NCBI GenBank assembly: GCA_950022295.1
Contig: OX465601.1
Location: 177,633,501-177,697,500 of the forward strand
DNA length: 64,000 bases
Origin: Bromus sterilis
Taxonomy: Eukaryota > Streptophyta > Magnoliopsida > Poales > Poaceae
Direction: 5' to 3'
Shown: piece after piece, positions 52,948 through 61,948 of the stretch
How the letters are laid out: every line of letters starts with the position of its first letter
How positions within the stretch are numbered: position 1 is the first letter of the stretch
Translations under genes and position numbers: made by a program
The notes under the pieces: generated by a model
Databases searched by the model: none
What the model was told of the DNA's origin: nothing
Seen by the model: only the letters and a program-made list of their open reading frames with translations

Positions 52948-53547
52948 CTATTAAGCCCAAACAACAAGGGTTAGGGCAACACTATAACACCGACAAGACA
53001 ACAACTAAAGAAAACACCAAGCCTAAGCACTCAAACAAGAAAGAGGCGAAAACACCTACGTTCGACAGTAACAAATAACAACAAACAATACAGTCACAAA
53101 AGCCAAAACACGCAAACAACACTTAGAGTAAGGTCATATGTGCAAGACATACGATCTCATCATACTACGCGAAATTCGTTCATCTAACTTCACATAAAAT
53201 GTGGTGGTCTGATTCTAAGCTTCATCCTTCTCAGCTAAGCTGATCTTAAAGATTCCTCTCGTAGTGTCAAAACTTATTGATCACCGTAGGTTATTCCTTA
53301 TAGTTCCGGTAATCATATCTCCAACTGATCCACGAGGTTGATGATGTACTTCTCAAATGTCTTATCTTCAGGGGTAGGCAACTCAGGGGGGGTATTTACA
53401 GTAAAACAAGATGAGAAGTTTTAGAAGATTAATAATAGATGAGAGATACTAGTGGAGAGAGTAAGTAATCAAAGAGTGATAAAATATTTTTGTTCCTGTG
53501 GCTTTTTCCTATCCATTTTCTAGGGTCACGACCTATAGTCAACATGG
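52948..53547 (-). other. E7 leader between PBS and gag
   Basis: About 600 bp, A/C-rich on the plus strand, with no gene seen. It includes short A-rich stretches at 53000-53120. Confidence 0.5.
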
Positions 53548-53559
53548 GCTCTGGTACCA
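53548..53559 (-). other. E7 primer-binding site, initiator-Met tRNA type with one mismatch
   Basis: The minus strand reads TGGTACCAGAGC, one base from the canonical TGGTATCAGAGC, 2 nt from the LTR end. Confidence 0.8.
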
Positions 53560-53561
53560 TA

Positions 53562-54066
53562 TGTAACGACCCGGTTCCTCACAAACCAGAGTCTCTGTGC
53601 ATTCTGTGCTAGTCCCTGGATCAATAGCTAGCACACACAGTACATGATGTAATATCAAGAATAAACCACATGTCATAAATATTATATCGAAGATCCAGTA
53701 TTACAATAAAGCATACCTGCATAGCTCAAGGCTAGCTTACAAATAAAATACAGCGGAAAGCAATATAAGCTTCGTGACGTCCATCAACTCCACCGGCATA
53801 GTTGAGTATAGACATCGTAACCCTACATCGCACCACTTACTCGTCGTATATAATCCTGCAACACCGAAGGTTATAGCCCGACAACGGGTCAGTACATCTG
53901 ATTTGTACGACAAGTGACACGAAAAAGTTTATATAAAGGACCTACAAATACATGCAAGGTAAGTCAAAGGAAAGGCTTATGGTTTTGTTTTGCAGAAAGC
54001 CAGTTTTATCCTGAACTAAACTAGTCAAAATTTTAAGTTGAATTCTACCTGAAACACACAGCAACC
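53562..54066 (-). repeat. E7 5' LTR, part next to the PBS
   Basis: Nearly identical to 47295-47790 and broken at 54066 by E8. After the shared GCAACC the intact copy continues CATGCTACTC, so the E8 target duplicate should be CAACC (54062-54066). Confidence 0.88.
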
Positions 54067-55319
54067 TGTAAGAGCAAAGTTTTGCCCCCGTGTGTTTTGG
54101 ATATTGTTGGAAAAGACAGTAGAGGAACTAACAATGTTTTCTAGTATAAACAGTTGCATAGGTTCCTAAAGGACAAGCCATGTGATAAAGCTTCAGGGAA
54201 GGTCTTCAAGTGATCGAAGTATTACCCACGGAGCGAAGCTTAATCACGAAGGTTGACCCCCAAAAATGAAGGTGTCCTGAAGCTCTACTCATTGAAGGAA
54301 ATGAAGAGGACGACACAAGACTTAGATGTTTTTGTCTAGTTCTTTTTCTGTTTCTTGAGTCATAGGACAATCCGTACTATCAAGAGGGGTATTTAGTTTG
54401 TGGACATCGAAGTCATTGAGAAATGCTCAGATCAAATCCAAACCTAGTGAGAAGCCTGAGTGAAGAAATCTCATGTGCACTAAGTTAAGCTTCGGTAGCA
54501 AAGACTTCGTTCTTTGGCTTCTGAAGCCGAACTAAGTCCGTGAGTCAGCTTTACTTGTTCCTCAAGTAAATTTGCGCATTGATGGCTAATCCGACCGTTG
54601 TGGACACGTGTCAAGCTGTCTCCTCAGGTCAGTTTGGTCATTCCGCACCTCGGGATCGCCATCTATAAATACGCCGCCCCCTCCTCCATTTGCGGGTGGC
54701 TGCTCCAAGAATATTCCTGAGAGAGATTGCAGAGAGCACCCCAAAACGCCACCGAAGCAAAACCCAAAATCCAGATACTTTAACCTAAGTCCCATTGATC
54801 TGAGTAGATTCGAGATGACTTAGGTGTAAGCTTGCTAGCATTTTTATCTTGGAGAACTGCAATTCTCCTAGACGGTTAGAGAGTTGTTCTTCAGAGAGCG
54901 AAGAGTAATTGTCGCCTCGAAGTCCAGTTTGTCAAAGGTTTTGGTGATTTCCTCAATAATCAACCACGAGTGAAGAACTGACCAAGCTCAAGGAGTTTGG
55001 TGTAGTGGAGCAACGGACGGAGAGAGTTTTGCTCCAGGTGTTCAATCACTAGTCCCTCCAACCAGACGTAGCGCTTTGCAGAGCGTGAACTGGTCGAACA
55101 AACATCGCCGAGTCCCAGTTCGTTTTACCTCAAGCATTTACCTTCAGTATTGCATTTGCTTCACAGTTATGCTTCAAGTTTTGATTCGTTGCATTTAGTT
55201 TCGCTTCCAGTTTTACTTCGCTATTCCGCACTATTTATGCTTCACTTCAATAGTTTCAGTAGAAAATTTTGAAGTGATCATTCACCCCCTCCCCCTCTGA
55301 TCACATACTTGGACTTTCA
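54067..55319 (+). repeat. E8 5' LTR (1253 bp)
   Basis: Bounded by the junction in the E7 LTR at 54066/54067 and by the PBS. Words built on GAAGC/CTTCG are frequent here and in the element's ORFs. Confidence 0.85.
54664..54671 (+). promoter_or_regulatory. TATA box of the E8 LTR
   Basis: TATAAATA in the context CATCTATAAATACGCCGCCC. This is a strong match to plant core promoters; transcription would start about 30 bp downstream. Confidence 0.65.
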
Positions 55320-55321
55320 AT

Positions 55322-55333
55322 TGGTATCAGAGC
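55322..55333 (+). other. E8 primer-binding site, initiator-Met tRNA type
   Basis: TGGTATCAGAGC, 2 nt after the LTR end. Confidence 0.92.
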
Positions 55334-55389
55334 TAGTCACTCCCTACACTCTGTGTGTTTTGGATTAACCTCCTGGAGTGTCTTCAAGT

Positions 55390-57633
55390 ATGTCTTTTGC
55401 AGCTATTCGCTCCGGCGAACCTATTCCTATTTTTAATGGGAAGGACTACTCGTACTGGAAGGACAAGATGAAGAGAAATATCATGGCTATCAACTCTATC
55501 GCCTGGCAAGTTGTCTTGTATGGTGTCACTGTTGCAGACGAGAACGCCATCACTCCTGAAGAAGCAAAACTGATTGATCTTGATTCTGTAGTTTGGGTTT
55601 TCATTACCAATCACTTGACACCAGAAAAGTATCATGAAGTGAAGAATATTCCTACTGCCAAAGGTGTCTGGGACTATCTTGAAAAGATTGGTGAAGGTGT
55701 TTCTACCCAAAAAGATGCCAGAATTGACACACTCCGAAGCAAATTCTATCGGTTCAAGAGAATCGAGGGTGAAAAAGTCAGCTCAATTTACAGCAGACTC
55801 ACAGCTCTTGCAAATGAGTTGATTTCCCTCGGTGCTGATGACATTACTGCTCACTCTGTTGTAAGAACTTTGCTTCACTCATTGGATGACTCGTTTGATC
55901 ACATTGTCCTGATGATCAAGGAAAGTACTGATTTGGGACGTCTTGTTGCCGCTGATATTCTTGAGAGACTCACTACCTTTGAAATGGAAGAAGATGAGAA
56001 ACGTGACATAAATGGTTCACGAAGAAAAACTCATGCTTTGAAAGCAAAAGATTCACGTCATTCTTCACCCGAAGTCAGTTCTGCTTCAGGTGTCGAATCA
56101 GATGATCCTGCAAGCATTGGAAAGGATTTGGCATTGATCATGAGACGCTTCAACCGCTTCCAAAGAAAAGGTTTTTCTTCACCGAAAAAGGGTTATTCTT
56201 CAAGAAGCTCCACTCACTCACCTCACCGCTCATCCTCAAGAAGCTCTCCATCTAAAGACAACTGTTGCAACAAATGCAAGAAACCAGGTCACTACATTGC
56301 TGATTGTCCTCTGTGGGAAGCTGAGAACAAAGCAAAGCATTCGCTCAGAGACTCCTCAACCAAGTCCCACAGATCTTCCAGAAGCTATGAATCCAAGAGA
56401 CATGATTCCAGTTCGAGAAGAGATAAGAAGAAAGATTCTGATGATGACAAGAGAAAGAAGTATCACAAGAAGCGTGAGGGTTCTTCATCGAAGACTCACT
56501 CGTCTCGTCGAAGCAGCTCTCACCGAGCCAAGGCCTATCTGGGAAAGGAGATGAACTCCGAAGACGAAGCCTCTGGGTCCGAAGCTCATTCAGGCTCAAG
56601 GTCTGGGTCAGGATCCGAATCAGATGGTGTTGCTGGTTTGGCATTCGCTTTAGCAGATGCTTCGGCAAAAGTTTCGAGCTCATTCTTCACCAACAACAGT
56701 AGTGAAGATGAACCTCCTGCATATTGCTTCATGGCCAAGGCGAAGGTATCCTCATCAAAGTCTAACTATGATACTTCTGATTGTTCTTCATATGACAGTG
56801 ATTCAAAGATAAGCTATGCTAAACTTGCTAAAATTGCTTCAATCCAACAAGATGAACTTGATTCACTAAGCAAAACCATTAAGAAATCAGAAACTCTGTT
56901 GATCGATGAGATAGAGAAAGGTCAAACTTTAACTAATGAGCATGAAGCTCTGAAAGAAAAGTTTGAAGAATTATCCTCTCGGCATGATCTTCTTTCAGTT
57001 GATTATGAGAAGCTCACCTATGAATTTCTTCAGAGGAAAATGGCTCTCGAAAAACTGAAAGAGGCTCATGAAGAGTTGGAAAATGTCAATCTCTCTCTCA
57101 TGGCTCAACAAGGTTCTGAAGCAAATCATAAAACTGAATCACCTTGTTTGGATTGTTTGGAACGAAGAAAAATTGATTCCAAAGGCAAAGCTCCTATTGT
57201 TATTGATGATACTAATGCCTCTGATGAGGAAAATCCTGCTGTTACCGAGGAACTCCTCAGGTTGAAAAACTTATTTGAAACAGGCATGTTCAAAAGTGTG
57301 CAAGGTCACCAGTATCTCTGTGATATCCTGAGGAAGGCTCTCCTTCACAGGAATCCCAGGAATGAAGGTGTTGGTTTCGAGAGAAAGATAAACCCTGATG
57401 GCACCTATTGGGAACCTGAGCAGTATCCTAAGACTGTTTGGGTCCTTGCGAAAGGGAACCCCATTGATATAGCTAACCTTTCAGGTTTTGATTGCAAGAT
57501 GAACAAAGCTATTGTAGACGAATCACTTGATTCAGACTACAAGCTCATTAAAGATGAACAGGGAAAGGTTACAGCTGAGTATGTTGGTACTCCTCCTAAG
57601 AATGGCTTCTATCAGAGGCAAATATGGGTGTAG
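55390..57633 (+). CDS. gag: E8 Gag (747 codons), Sirevirus-like
   Basis: The start is ATG at 55390 (MSFAAIRSGEPIPIFNG); the frame is open from 55378, but those codons precede the first ATG. Residue numbers are approximate. N-terminal Copia Gag domain 10-200 (DYSYWKDKMKR, VWDYLEKIGEG, IDTLRSKFYRFKRIEGEKVS); CCHC zinc knuckle near 293-306 (CNKCKKPGHYIADC); Arg/Ser-rich region 315-385, probably RNA-binding; acidic Ser-rich stretch about 390-420; coiled coil about 475-575 (LDSLSKTIKKSETLLIDEIE). A conserved-looking C-terminal part (GTYWEPEQYPKTVWVLAKGN) follows. The stop is TAG at 57631-57633, after which the same frame runs another 72 codons. Gag of this size is typical of Sireviruses. The frame appears intact and could still make capsid protein. 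Confidence 0.88.
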   Translation: MSFAAIRSGEPIPIFNGKDYSYWKDKMKRNIMAINSIAWQVVLYGVTVADENAITPEEAKLIDLDSVVWVFITNHLTPEKYHEVKNIPTAKGVWDYLEKIGEGVSTQKDARIDTLRSKFYRFKRIEGEKVSSIYSRLTALANELISLGADDITAHSVVRTLLHSLDDSFDHIVLMIKESTDLGRLVAADILERLTTFEMEEDEKRDINGSRRKTHALKAKDSRHSSPEVSSASGVESDDPASIGKDLALIMRRFNRFQRKGFSSPKKGYSSRSSTHSPHRSSSRSSPSKDNCCNKCKKPGHYIADCPLWEAENKAKHSLRDSSTKSHRSSRSYESKRHDSSSRRDKKKDSDDDKRKKYHKKREGSSSKTHSSRRSSSHRAKAYLGKEMNSEDEASGSEAHSGSRSGSGSESDGVAGLAFALADASAKVSSSFFTNNSSEDEPPAYCFMAKAKVSSSKSNYDTSDCSSYDSDSKISYAKLAKIASIQQDELDSLSKTIKKSETLLIDEIEKGQTLTNEHEALKEKFEELSSRHDLLSVDYEKLTYEFLQRKMALEKLKEAHEELENVNLSLMAQQGSEANHKTESPCLDCLERRKIDSKGKAPIVIDDTNASDEENPAVTEELLRLKNLFETGMFKSVQGHQYLCDILRKALLHRNPRNEGVGFERKINPDGTYWEPEQYPKTVWVLAKGNPIDIANLSGFDCKMNKAIVDESLDSDYKLIKDEQGKVTAEYVGTPPKNGFYQRQIWV

Positions 57634-58025
57634 AAAGCACTCGTGGAAAAACTGCCTGCTAACCATACCATGCAGGGAAAGTCTTCGGTACCACCGAATC
57701 ATTTCTATTCTCTTGAAACGAGAAATGATCCTCTAGTGACCGAATCAAATGTTCCGCAGAAGCAATACTATCGTACTGGTTGTCATACTTATCGTCCTCA
57801 TAATAATCATTCTAAGATTGCATATGCTCATTCTTATGCTAACCATTCATAGAGGACTTACATTTATGGTGTGCTCGATGGTACACCGAAGCAATACACT
57901 CCTATTCGCTTTAATATTGCTTCAACCAGTGCCTCAACATCTTCTCAGTCACCAGCTCGTTTGTGGGTGGTTAAGAAGAACTAATTCTTCTGCAGGGCTA
58001 TGTCTCCGGTGGATCCGAATGGGTC
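57634..58025 (+). pseudogene. E8 Gag-Pol junction with stops and a frame change
   Basis: The gag frame continues after TAG 57631-57633 as KALVEKLPANHTMQGKSS to TAG 57850-57852, then further to TAA near 57982 (QSPARLWVVKKN just before it). The pol frame takes over around 57983, giving GYVSGGSEWV before the protease. So two stops and one frame change separate gag from pol. A single stop or shift could be a programmed expression device; three events look like decay. Confidence 0.65.
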
Positions 58026-59786
58026 ATGGATAGTGGTTGCACAAATCATATGACCGGAGACAAGGAGTTATTCACCGAAGAAAAACTATCTCACTCTTCT
58101 CAGAAGTACATTACCTTCGGTGATAACAACAAGGGTAAAGTTTTAGGTTTGGGTAAGGTTGCCATATCGAAAGATAAGCACATTGACAAGGTTATGCTAG
58201 TCCAATCACTTGGATACAATCTAATGTCTATTTCTAAGTTATGCGATATGGGTATGCTTGTTCTATTTTCTGCTTCGCGTTGTGTTGTCTTTTCACAGGA
58301 TGACTATACGTTTGTCTTCGAGGGTTACCGAAAAGGAGATTTATACATTGTTGATTTTTTTTCGGGCCCTGCTGTATCCACATGCTTAATGGCAAAAGCT
58401 TCGTCCGGGTGGTTATGGCATCGAAGACTTGGTCATGCAGAGATGAGAAATCTTCATAACTTAGTGAAGAAGAATCATGTTATTGGCCTTAGCGAAGTAA
58501 AATTCGATAAGGATCGTCTCTGCAGTGCTTGTGAAGCTGGTAAAATTATGAAGAAACATCATTCAGCGAAGACTATCATGACTACTACTCGTCCTCTTGA
58601 ATTGCTTCATATGGATCTTTTTGGTCCTCAAAATTATGCAAGCCTGGGAGGAAATAAATATGGTCTAGTTATTGTTGATGATTTCTCTCGTTATACTTGG
58701 GTTTTCTTTTTGGATGACAAGAGAAAAGTTGTTGAAATCTTCAAGTCATTCGCCAAGAGAGCTCAAACAGAATATGAATTATCTCTGAAGCATATCCGAA
58801 GTGATAATGGAACTGAATTCAAAAATACTCATATTGAAGATTTTCTTGATGATCATGGTTTTACACATGAGTTCTCTGCTGCTTATACACCTCAACAGAA
58901 TGGTGTTGTTGAAAGGAAGAATAGAACTCTCATTGAGATGGCCAGAACTATGCTTGCTGAATACAAGACTCCTATTAGGTTCTGGGCTGAAGCAATTAAC
59001 TCTGCTTGTCATATCATCAACAAGGTTTACCTTCACAAATTTCTGAAGAAGACTTCACATGAGCTTATCACTGGTAACAAACCAAATGTTTCATACCTTA
59101 GGGTGTTTGGTGCTCCATGCTTTATTAGAGATATGAATCATAGCTCCAAATTTGCCCCTAAGGCACATGAGGGTTTTCTTTTAGGTTATGGCTCAAACTC
59201 TCATACTTACAGAGTCTATAACTCTCACTTTGGGAAAGTTATGGAAACTGTGAATGTGATGTTTGATGAAACTAATGGCTCTCAAAAAGAGCATTTGCCT
59301 CATGATCTAGATGAACCCCCTCTTGATGAAGTGATCAGGTCCATGGCTATTGGAGAGATTCTCCCTGTTGAAGCAAATACTAGTCAAGCGAATAGGGATG
59401 ATGATGGTCCAATGTTCCCACACATAGCTCGGGGCGCTGGAGATCAACATCCTGAAGCAAATGATGAACAGGACGAAGAAGAGCAAAGGAACGAAGGAAA
59501 TGCTGATGCTGAAGGTGAAGTAGATCCTGAAGCTGAAGCAGATTATGAAGCAGAAGATGAGCCGGAAGCAAATGATTCAACTTTATCACGAGTTCGAAGA
59601 AGAGTTGATGTTGACTCGATTCTTGAAGAAATTCATCAACCAGGTCGTCCTACAACTCGTTCTCGTACTCGTTTGGCTAACTTCTGTGGAAATTTTTCGT
59701 TTATCTCCATGTTAGAACCGTCGAAGTTTGATGAAGCCATGAAGGATCCAGATTGGTTAACTGCCATGCTCAAAGAACTTAACTAG
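58026..59786 (+). CDS. pol: E8 Pol, protease and integrase segment
   Basis: A 586-codon frame; ATG 58026 is internal and the frame is open from about 57983. The protease active site is MDSGCTNHMTG at the N-terminus (Asp-Ser-Gly). The integrase zinc domain has WLWHRRLGH and CSACEAGK (about residues 129-180). The integrase core has Asp in LHMDLFGP, Asp in RSDNGTEF and Glu in NGVVERKNR, so the D,D,E triad is complete. An acidic linker follows (DEQDEEEQRNEGNADAEGE). The frame ends at TAG 59784-59786 (AMLKELN then stop). The next codons continue the polyprotein in the same frame (FERNKVW), so the stop is a nonsense mutation. The natural product is one polyprotein with the reverse transcriptase. 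Confidence 0.88.
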   Translation: MDSGCTNHMTGDKELFTEEKLSHSSQKYITFGDNNKGKVLGLGKVAISKDKHIDKVMLVQSLGYNLMSISKLCDMGMLVLFSASRCVVFSQDDYTFVFEGYRKGDLYIVDFFSGPAVSTCLMAKASSGWLWHRRLGHAEMRNLHNLVKKNHVIGLSEVKFDKDRLCSACEAGKIMKKHHSAKTIMTTTRPLELLHMDLFGPQNYASLGGNKYGLVIVDDFSRYTWVFFLDDKRKVVEIFKSFAKRAQTEYELSLKHIRSDNGTEFKNTHIEDFLDDHGFTHEFSAAYTPQQNGVVERKNRTLIEMARTMLAEYKTPIRFWAEAINSACHIINKVYLHKFLKKTSHELITGNKPNVSYLRVFGAPCFIRDMNHSSKFAPKAHEGFLLGYGSNSHTYRVYNSHFGKVMETVNVMFDETNGSQKEHLPHDLDEPPLDEVIRSMAIGEILPVEANTSQANRDDDGPMFPHIARGAGDQHPEANDEQDEEEQRNEGNADAEGEVDPEAEADYEAEDEPEANDSTLSRVRRRVDVDSILEEIHQPGRPTTRSRTRLANFCGNFSFISMLEPSKFDEAMKDPDWLTAMLKELN

Positions 59787-61103
59787 TTCGAGCGAAACAA
59801 AGTCTGGTGCTTAGTTGATAGACCTGATCCCACGAAGCACAAAATCATTGGTACAAAGTGGATTTTTCGCAATAAGAAAGATGAAGATGGTATAGTGGTA
59901 AGGAACAAAGCTCGCCTGGTAGCACAAGGTTACACCCAAATCAAAGGTATCGATTTCGGTGAAACTTATGCTCCAGTTGCTCGTCTCGAATCTATTCGTG
60001 TTATGCTTGCTTTTGCAAATTTCAATGGTATTCTTCTTTATCAAATGGATGTGAAAAGTGCTTTTCTTAAAGGAGAAATCGAGGAAGAAGTGTATGTTAT
60101 GCAGCCTCCAGGTTTTGAAGACCCAAAGAAACCCGACATGGTGTACAGGTTACACAAGGCCCTCTATGGGTTGAAGCAAGCGCCTCGTGCTTGCGAAGAA
60201 TTTGCCAAGATGATGTCGAAGAAATATGAGATGTCTATGATGGGTGAATTGAAGTTCTTTCTTGGACTTCAAATCCATAAACAGAAGAATGGCACATTTA
60301 TTTCTCAAGAAAAATATCTCAAGGATTGCCTGAAGAAGTTTGGTCTTACTGAATGCAAAAGTATCAAGACGCCTATGCCTACCAATGGCTTCTTAGATGC
60401 AGATGAGAAGGGGAAAGCCTTCGATCAGAAGAAATATCGGTCTATGATTGGATCCCTTTTATATCTTTGTGCATCTAGACCTGACATTATGCTTTCAGTA
60501 TGTATTTGTGCTCGTTTTCAGGCCAATCCAAAGGAATCACATCATACTGCCGTAAAGAGAATTCTTCGTTATCTTGCTCACACACCTACCTTGGGCTTGT
60601 GGTATCCCAAGGGAGCTCAGTTTGATCTCATTGGCTATTCTGACTCAGACTGGGCTGGTGATCGTGTGGATAGGAAATCCACTTCAGGGACTTGTCATTT
60701 GCTTGGAAGATCACTTGTGTGTTGGGCTTCAAAGAAGCAAAACTGTGTTTCAATATCTACTGCTGAAGCCGAATACATTGCTGTTGGGTCATGTTGTACT
60801 CAGATTCTATGGCGGAAGAAAACACTGAAGGATTATGGTATTCATGTGAAGAAAATTCCGCACCTATGTGATAATGAGAGTGCAATCAAAATTGCTCATA
60901 ATCCTGTACAACACTATCGCACGAAGCATATTGACATTCGACATCATTTTCTTCGTGATCATGTTCAACGTGAAGATATTGTGATCAGTCATGTCAGGAC
61001 TGAAGATCAACTGGTAGACATTTTCACGAAACCATTGGATGAGAAAAGGTTCTGTAAGTTAAGGTGTGAGCTCAATATATTGGACTCACGACATGTACTG
61101 TAA
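59787..61103 (+). pseudogene. pol: E8 reverse transcriptase (active-site loop deleted) and RNase H
   Basis: In frame with the preceding segment. Fingers: NKARLVAQGYTQIKGIDFGE, YAPVARLESIR, MDVKSAFLKGEIEEEVYV, ALYGLKQAPRA. Directly after this the protein reads CEEFAKMMSKKYEMSMMGEL, a segment that in Copia elements lies well beyond the catalytic motif. The stretch with the conserved YVDD aspartates is absent, without loss of frame, an in-frame deletion of roughly 50 codons. RNase H is complete: GYSDSDWAGDRVDRKSTSG, STAEAEYIAVG, and the C-terminal VDIFTKPLD. It ends at TAA 61101-61103. As it stands this copy cannot make active reverse transcriptase, and the TAG upstream also blocks its translation. 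Confidence 0.85.
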
Positions 61104-61538
61104 GACCAAACCTTTTACTTATGTAAATATTCATTTACTTCGTTACTTACCTATTCTGTTTCATTGTCTGTTTTTGCTTTGCTTTCTTTATCTTATTTCT
61201 TTTGGATTTAGTCCTCTATGCTTATCACCTTTTGCTTCGTTTGGTTTTTCTTCGAGGTGATAAGTTTCGGACCCTACCCTTTCTATTCTTTTTCCTTCTT
61301 ATTCTGTCTGTCCAAAATGGTTGAGCACAATTGAAACGGAAAGTATTTTGCTTCGAATATCATTGAGTTCCGAATCAAATGCTTCCAATTCTTATCGAAG
61401 TTTTTACTCAAGTCGAGGACTTATTCTTCGGTCGTTGAGATCCCATCAAATCCGGGTCGTTGAGATTTTCTCGCGATTCTCCACGAGATCCTCGCCGTAG
61501 AATCTGGAGAGACAATCGCTGTGGGCCGTTCGATCTGA
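61104..61538 (+). other. E8 spacer between pol and the third ORF
   Basis: T/C-rich sequence just after pol (61130-61320), then AT/GC-mixed. No coding sequence seen. Confidence 0.6.
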
Positions 61539-61570
61539 TCTGACAGCTCCTGTCAGACCGGCCTATATAA
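61539..61570 (+). promoter_or_regulatory. Candidate internal promoter of E8 ORF3: inverted repeat plus TATA box
   Basis: A perfect 8-bp inverted repeat, TCTGACAG-CTC-CTGTCAGA (61539-61557), lies 6 bp upstream of TATATAA (61564-61570, context GGCCTATATAAGGCATCC). A C-rich leader with CCATCCCACC words and no ATG follows from about 61575. The position, about 380 bp before the ORF3 ATG, suits a separate transcript. Promoter activity is inference. Confidence 0.5.
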
Positions 61571-61948
61571 GGCATCCCACCCCAGCGAAGCCATCCCACC
61601 TCCTCATTCGCATCTCCCCGGAACCCTATCTCCCGAGCGCCGCTGAGCTCTTCGTCTCCGTCGCCGCTCTCGCCGCTTCACTGCCGGAAGAGCGCCACCG
61701 TGGACTTCACGCCGTTGACGAGCTTATCCTCTCCGCTCTTCGCCGCCGTAGTTGCTTGACGCCACCGATTTAGGGTACGCCAAGCCTCGGTCCAATCTCC
61801 ATCTCTAGTGTTTTTCTGTTTCCAGATTGGATCCGAGTTCATAGTTTGTTTGTTTTTGGATGATTTCCGTAGGTTTCCTTGATCCGTTGGATCGTTGCAC
61901 CGTTGCGAAACCTGTTTCTGCTAGTCAAGGTTTCCTCCTCGATTCAGG
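61571..61948 (+). other. Candidate 5' leader of ORF3 with a possible intron (61775-61924)
   Basis: CT-rich, GC-rich leader (TCTCCGTCGCCGCTCTCGCC) like that of a grass housekeeping gene. GG|GTACGC at 61775 and CCTGTTTCTGCTAG ending at 61924 would bound a 150-bp leader intron; TTTCTGTTTCCAG ending at 61825 is a less likely acceptor. The 150-bp intron would remove the only upstream ATG (near 61859) before the ORF3 start. Confidence 0.4.

Larger units (their letters stand above)
47295..54066 (-). mobile_element. E7: non-autonomous Gypsy-type element with Gag remnant (visible part)
   Basis: Antisense element: 3' LTR 47295-50643, internal 50644-53561, 5' LTR starting at 53562 and interrupted at 54066 by E8. 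LTR tips are TGTAACATCCC and CGGGTCGTTACA (near-inverted TGTAAC/GTTACA ends). PBS at 53559 to 53548. The internal domain is 2.9 kb with gag remnants and no pol, so it would depend on another element. The rest of the 5' LTR should appear after E8, beyond the window. Confidence 0.88.
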
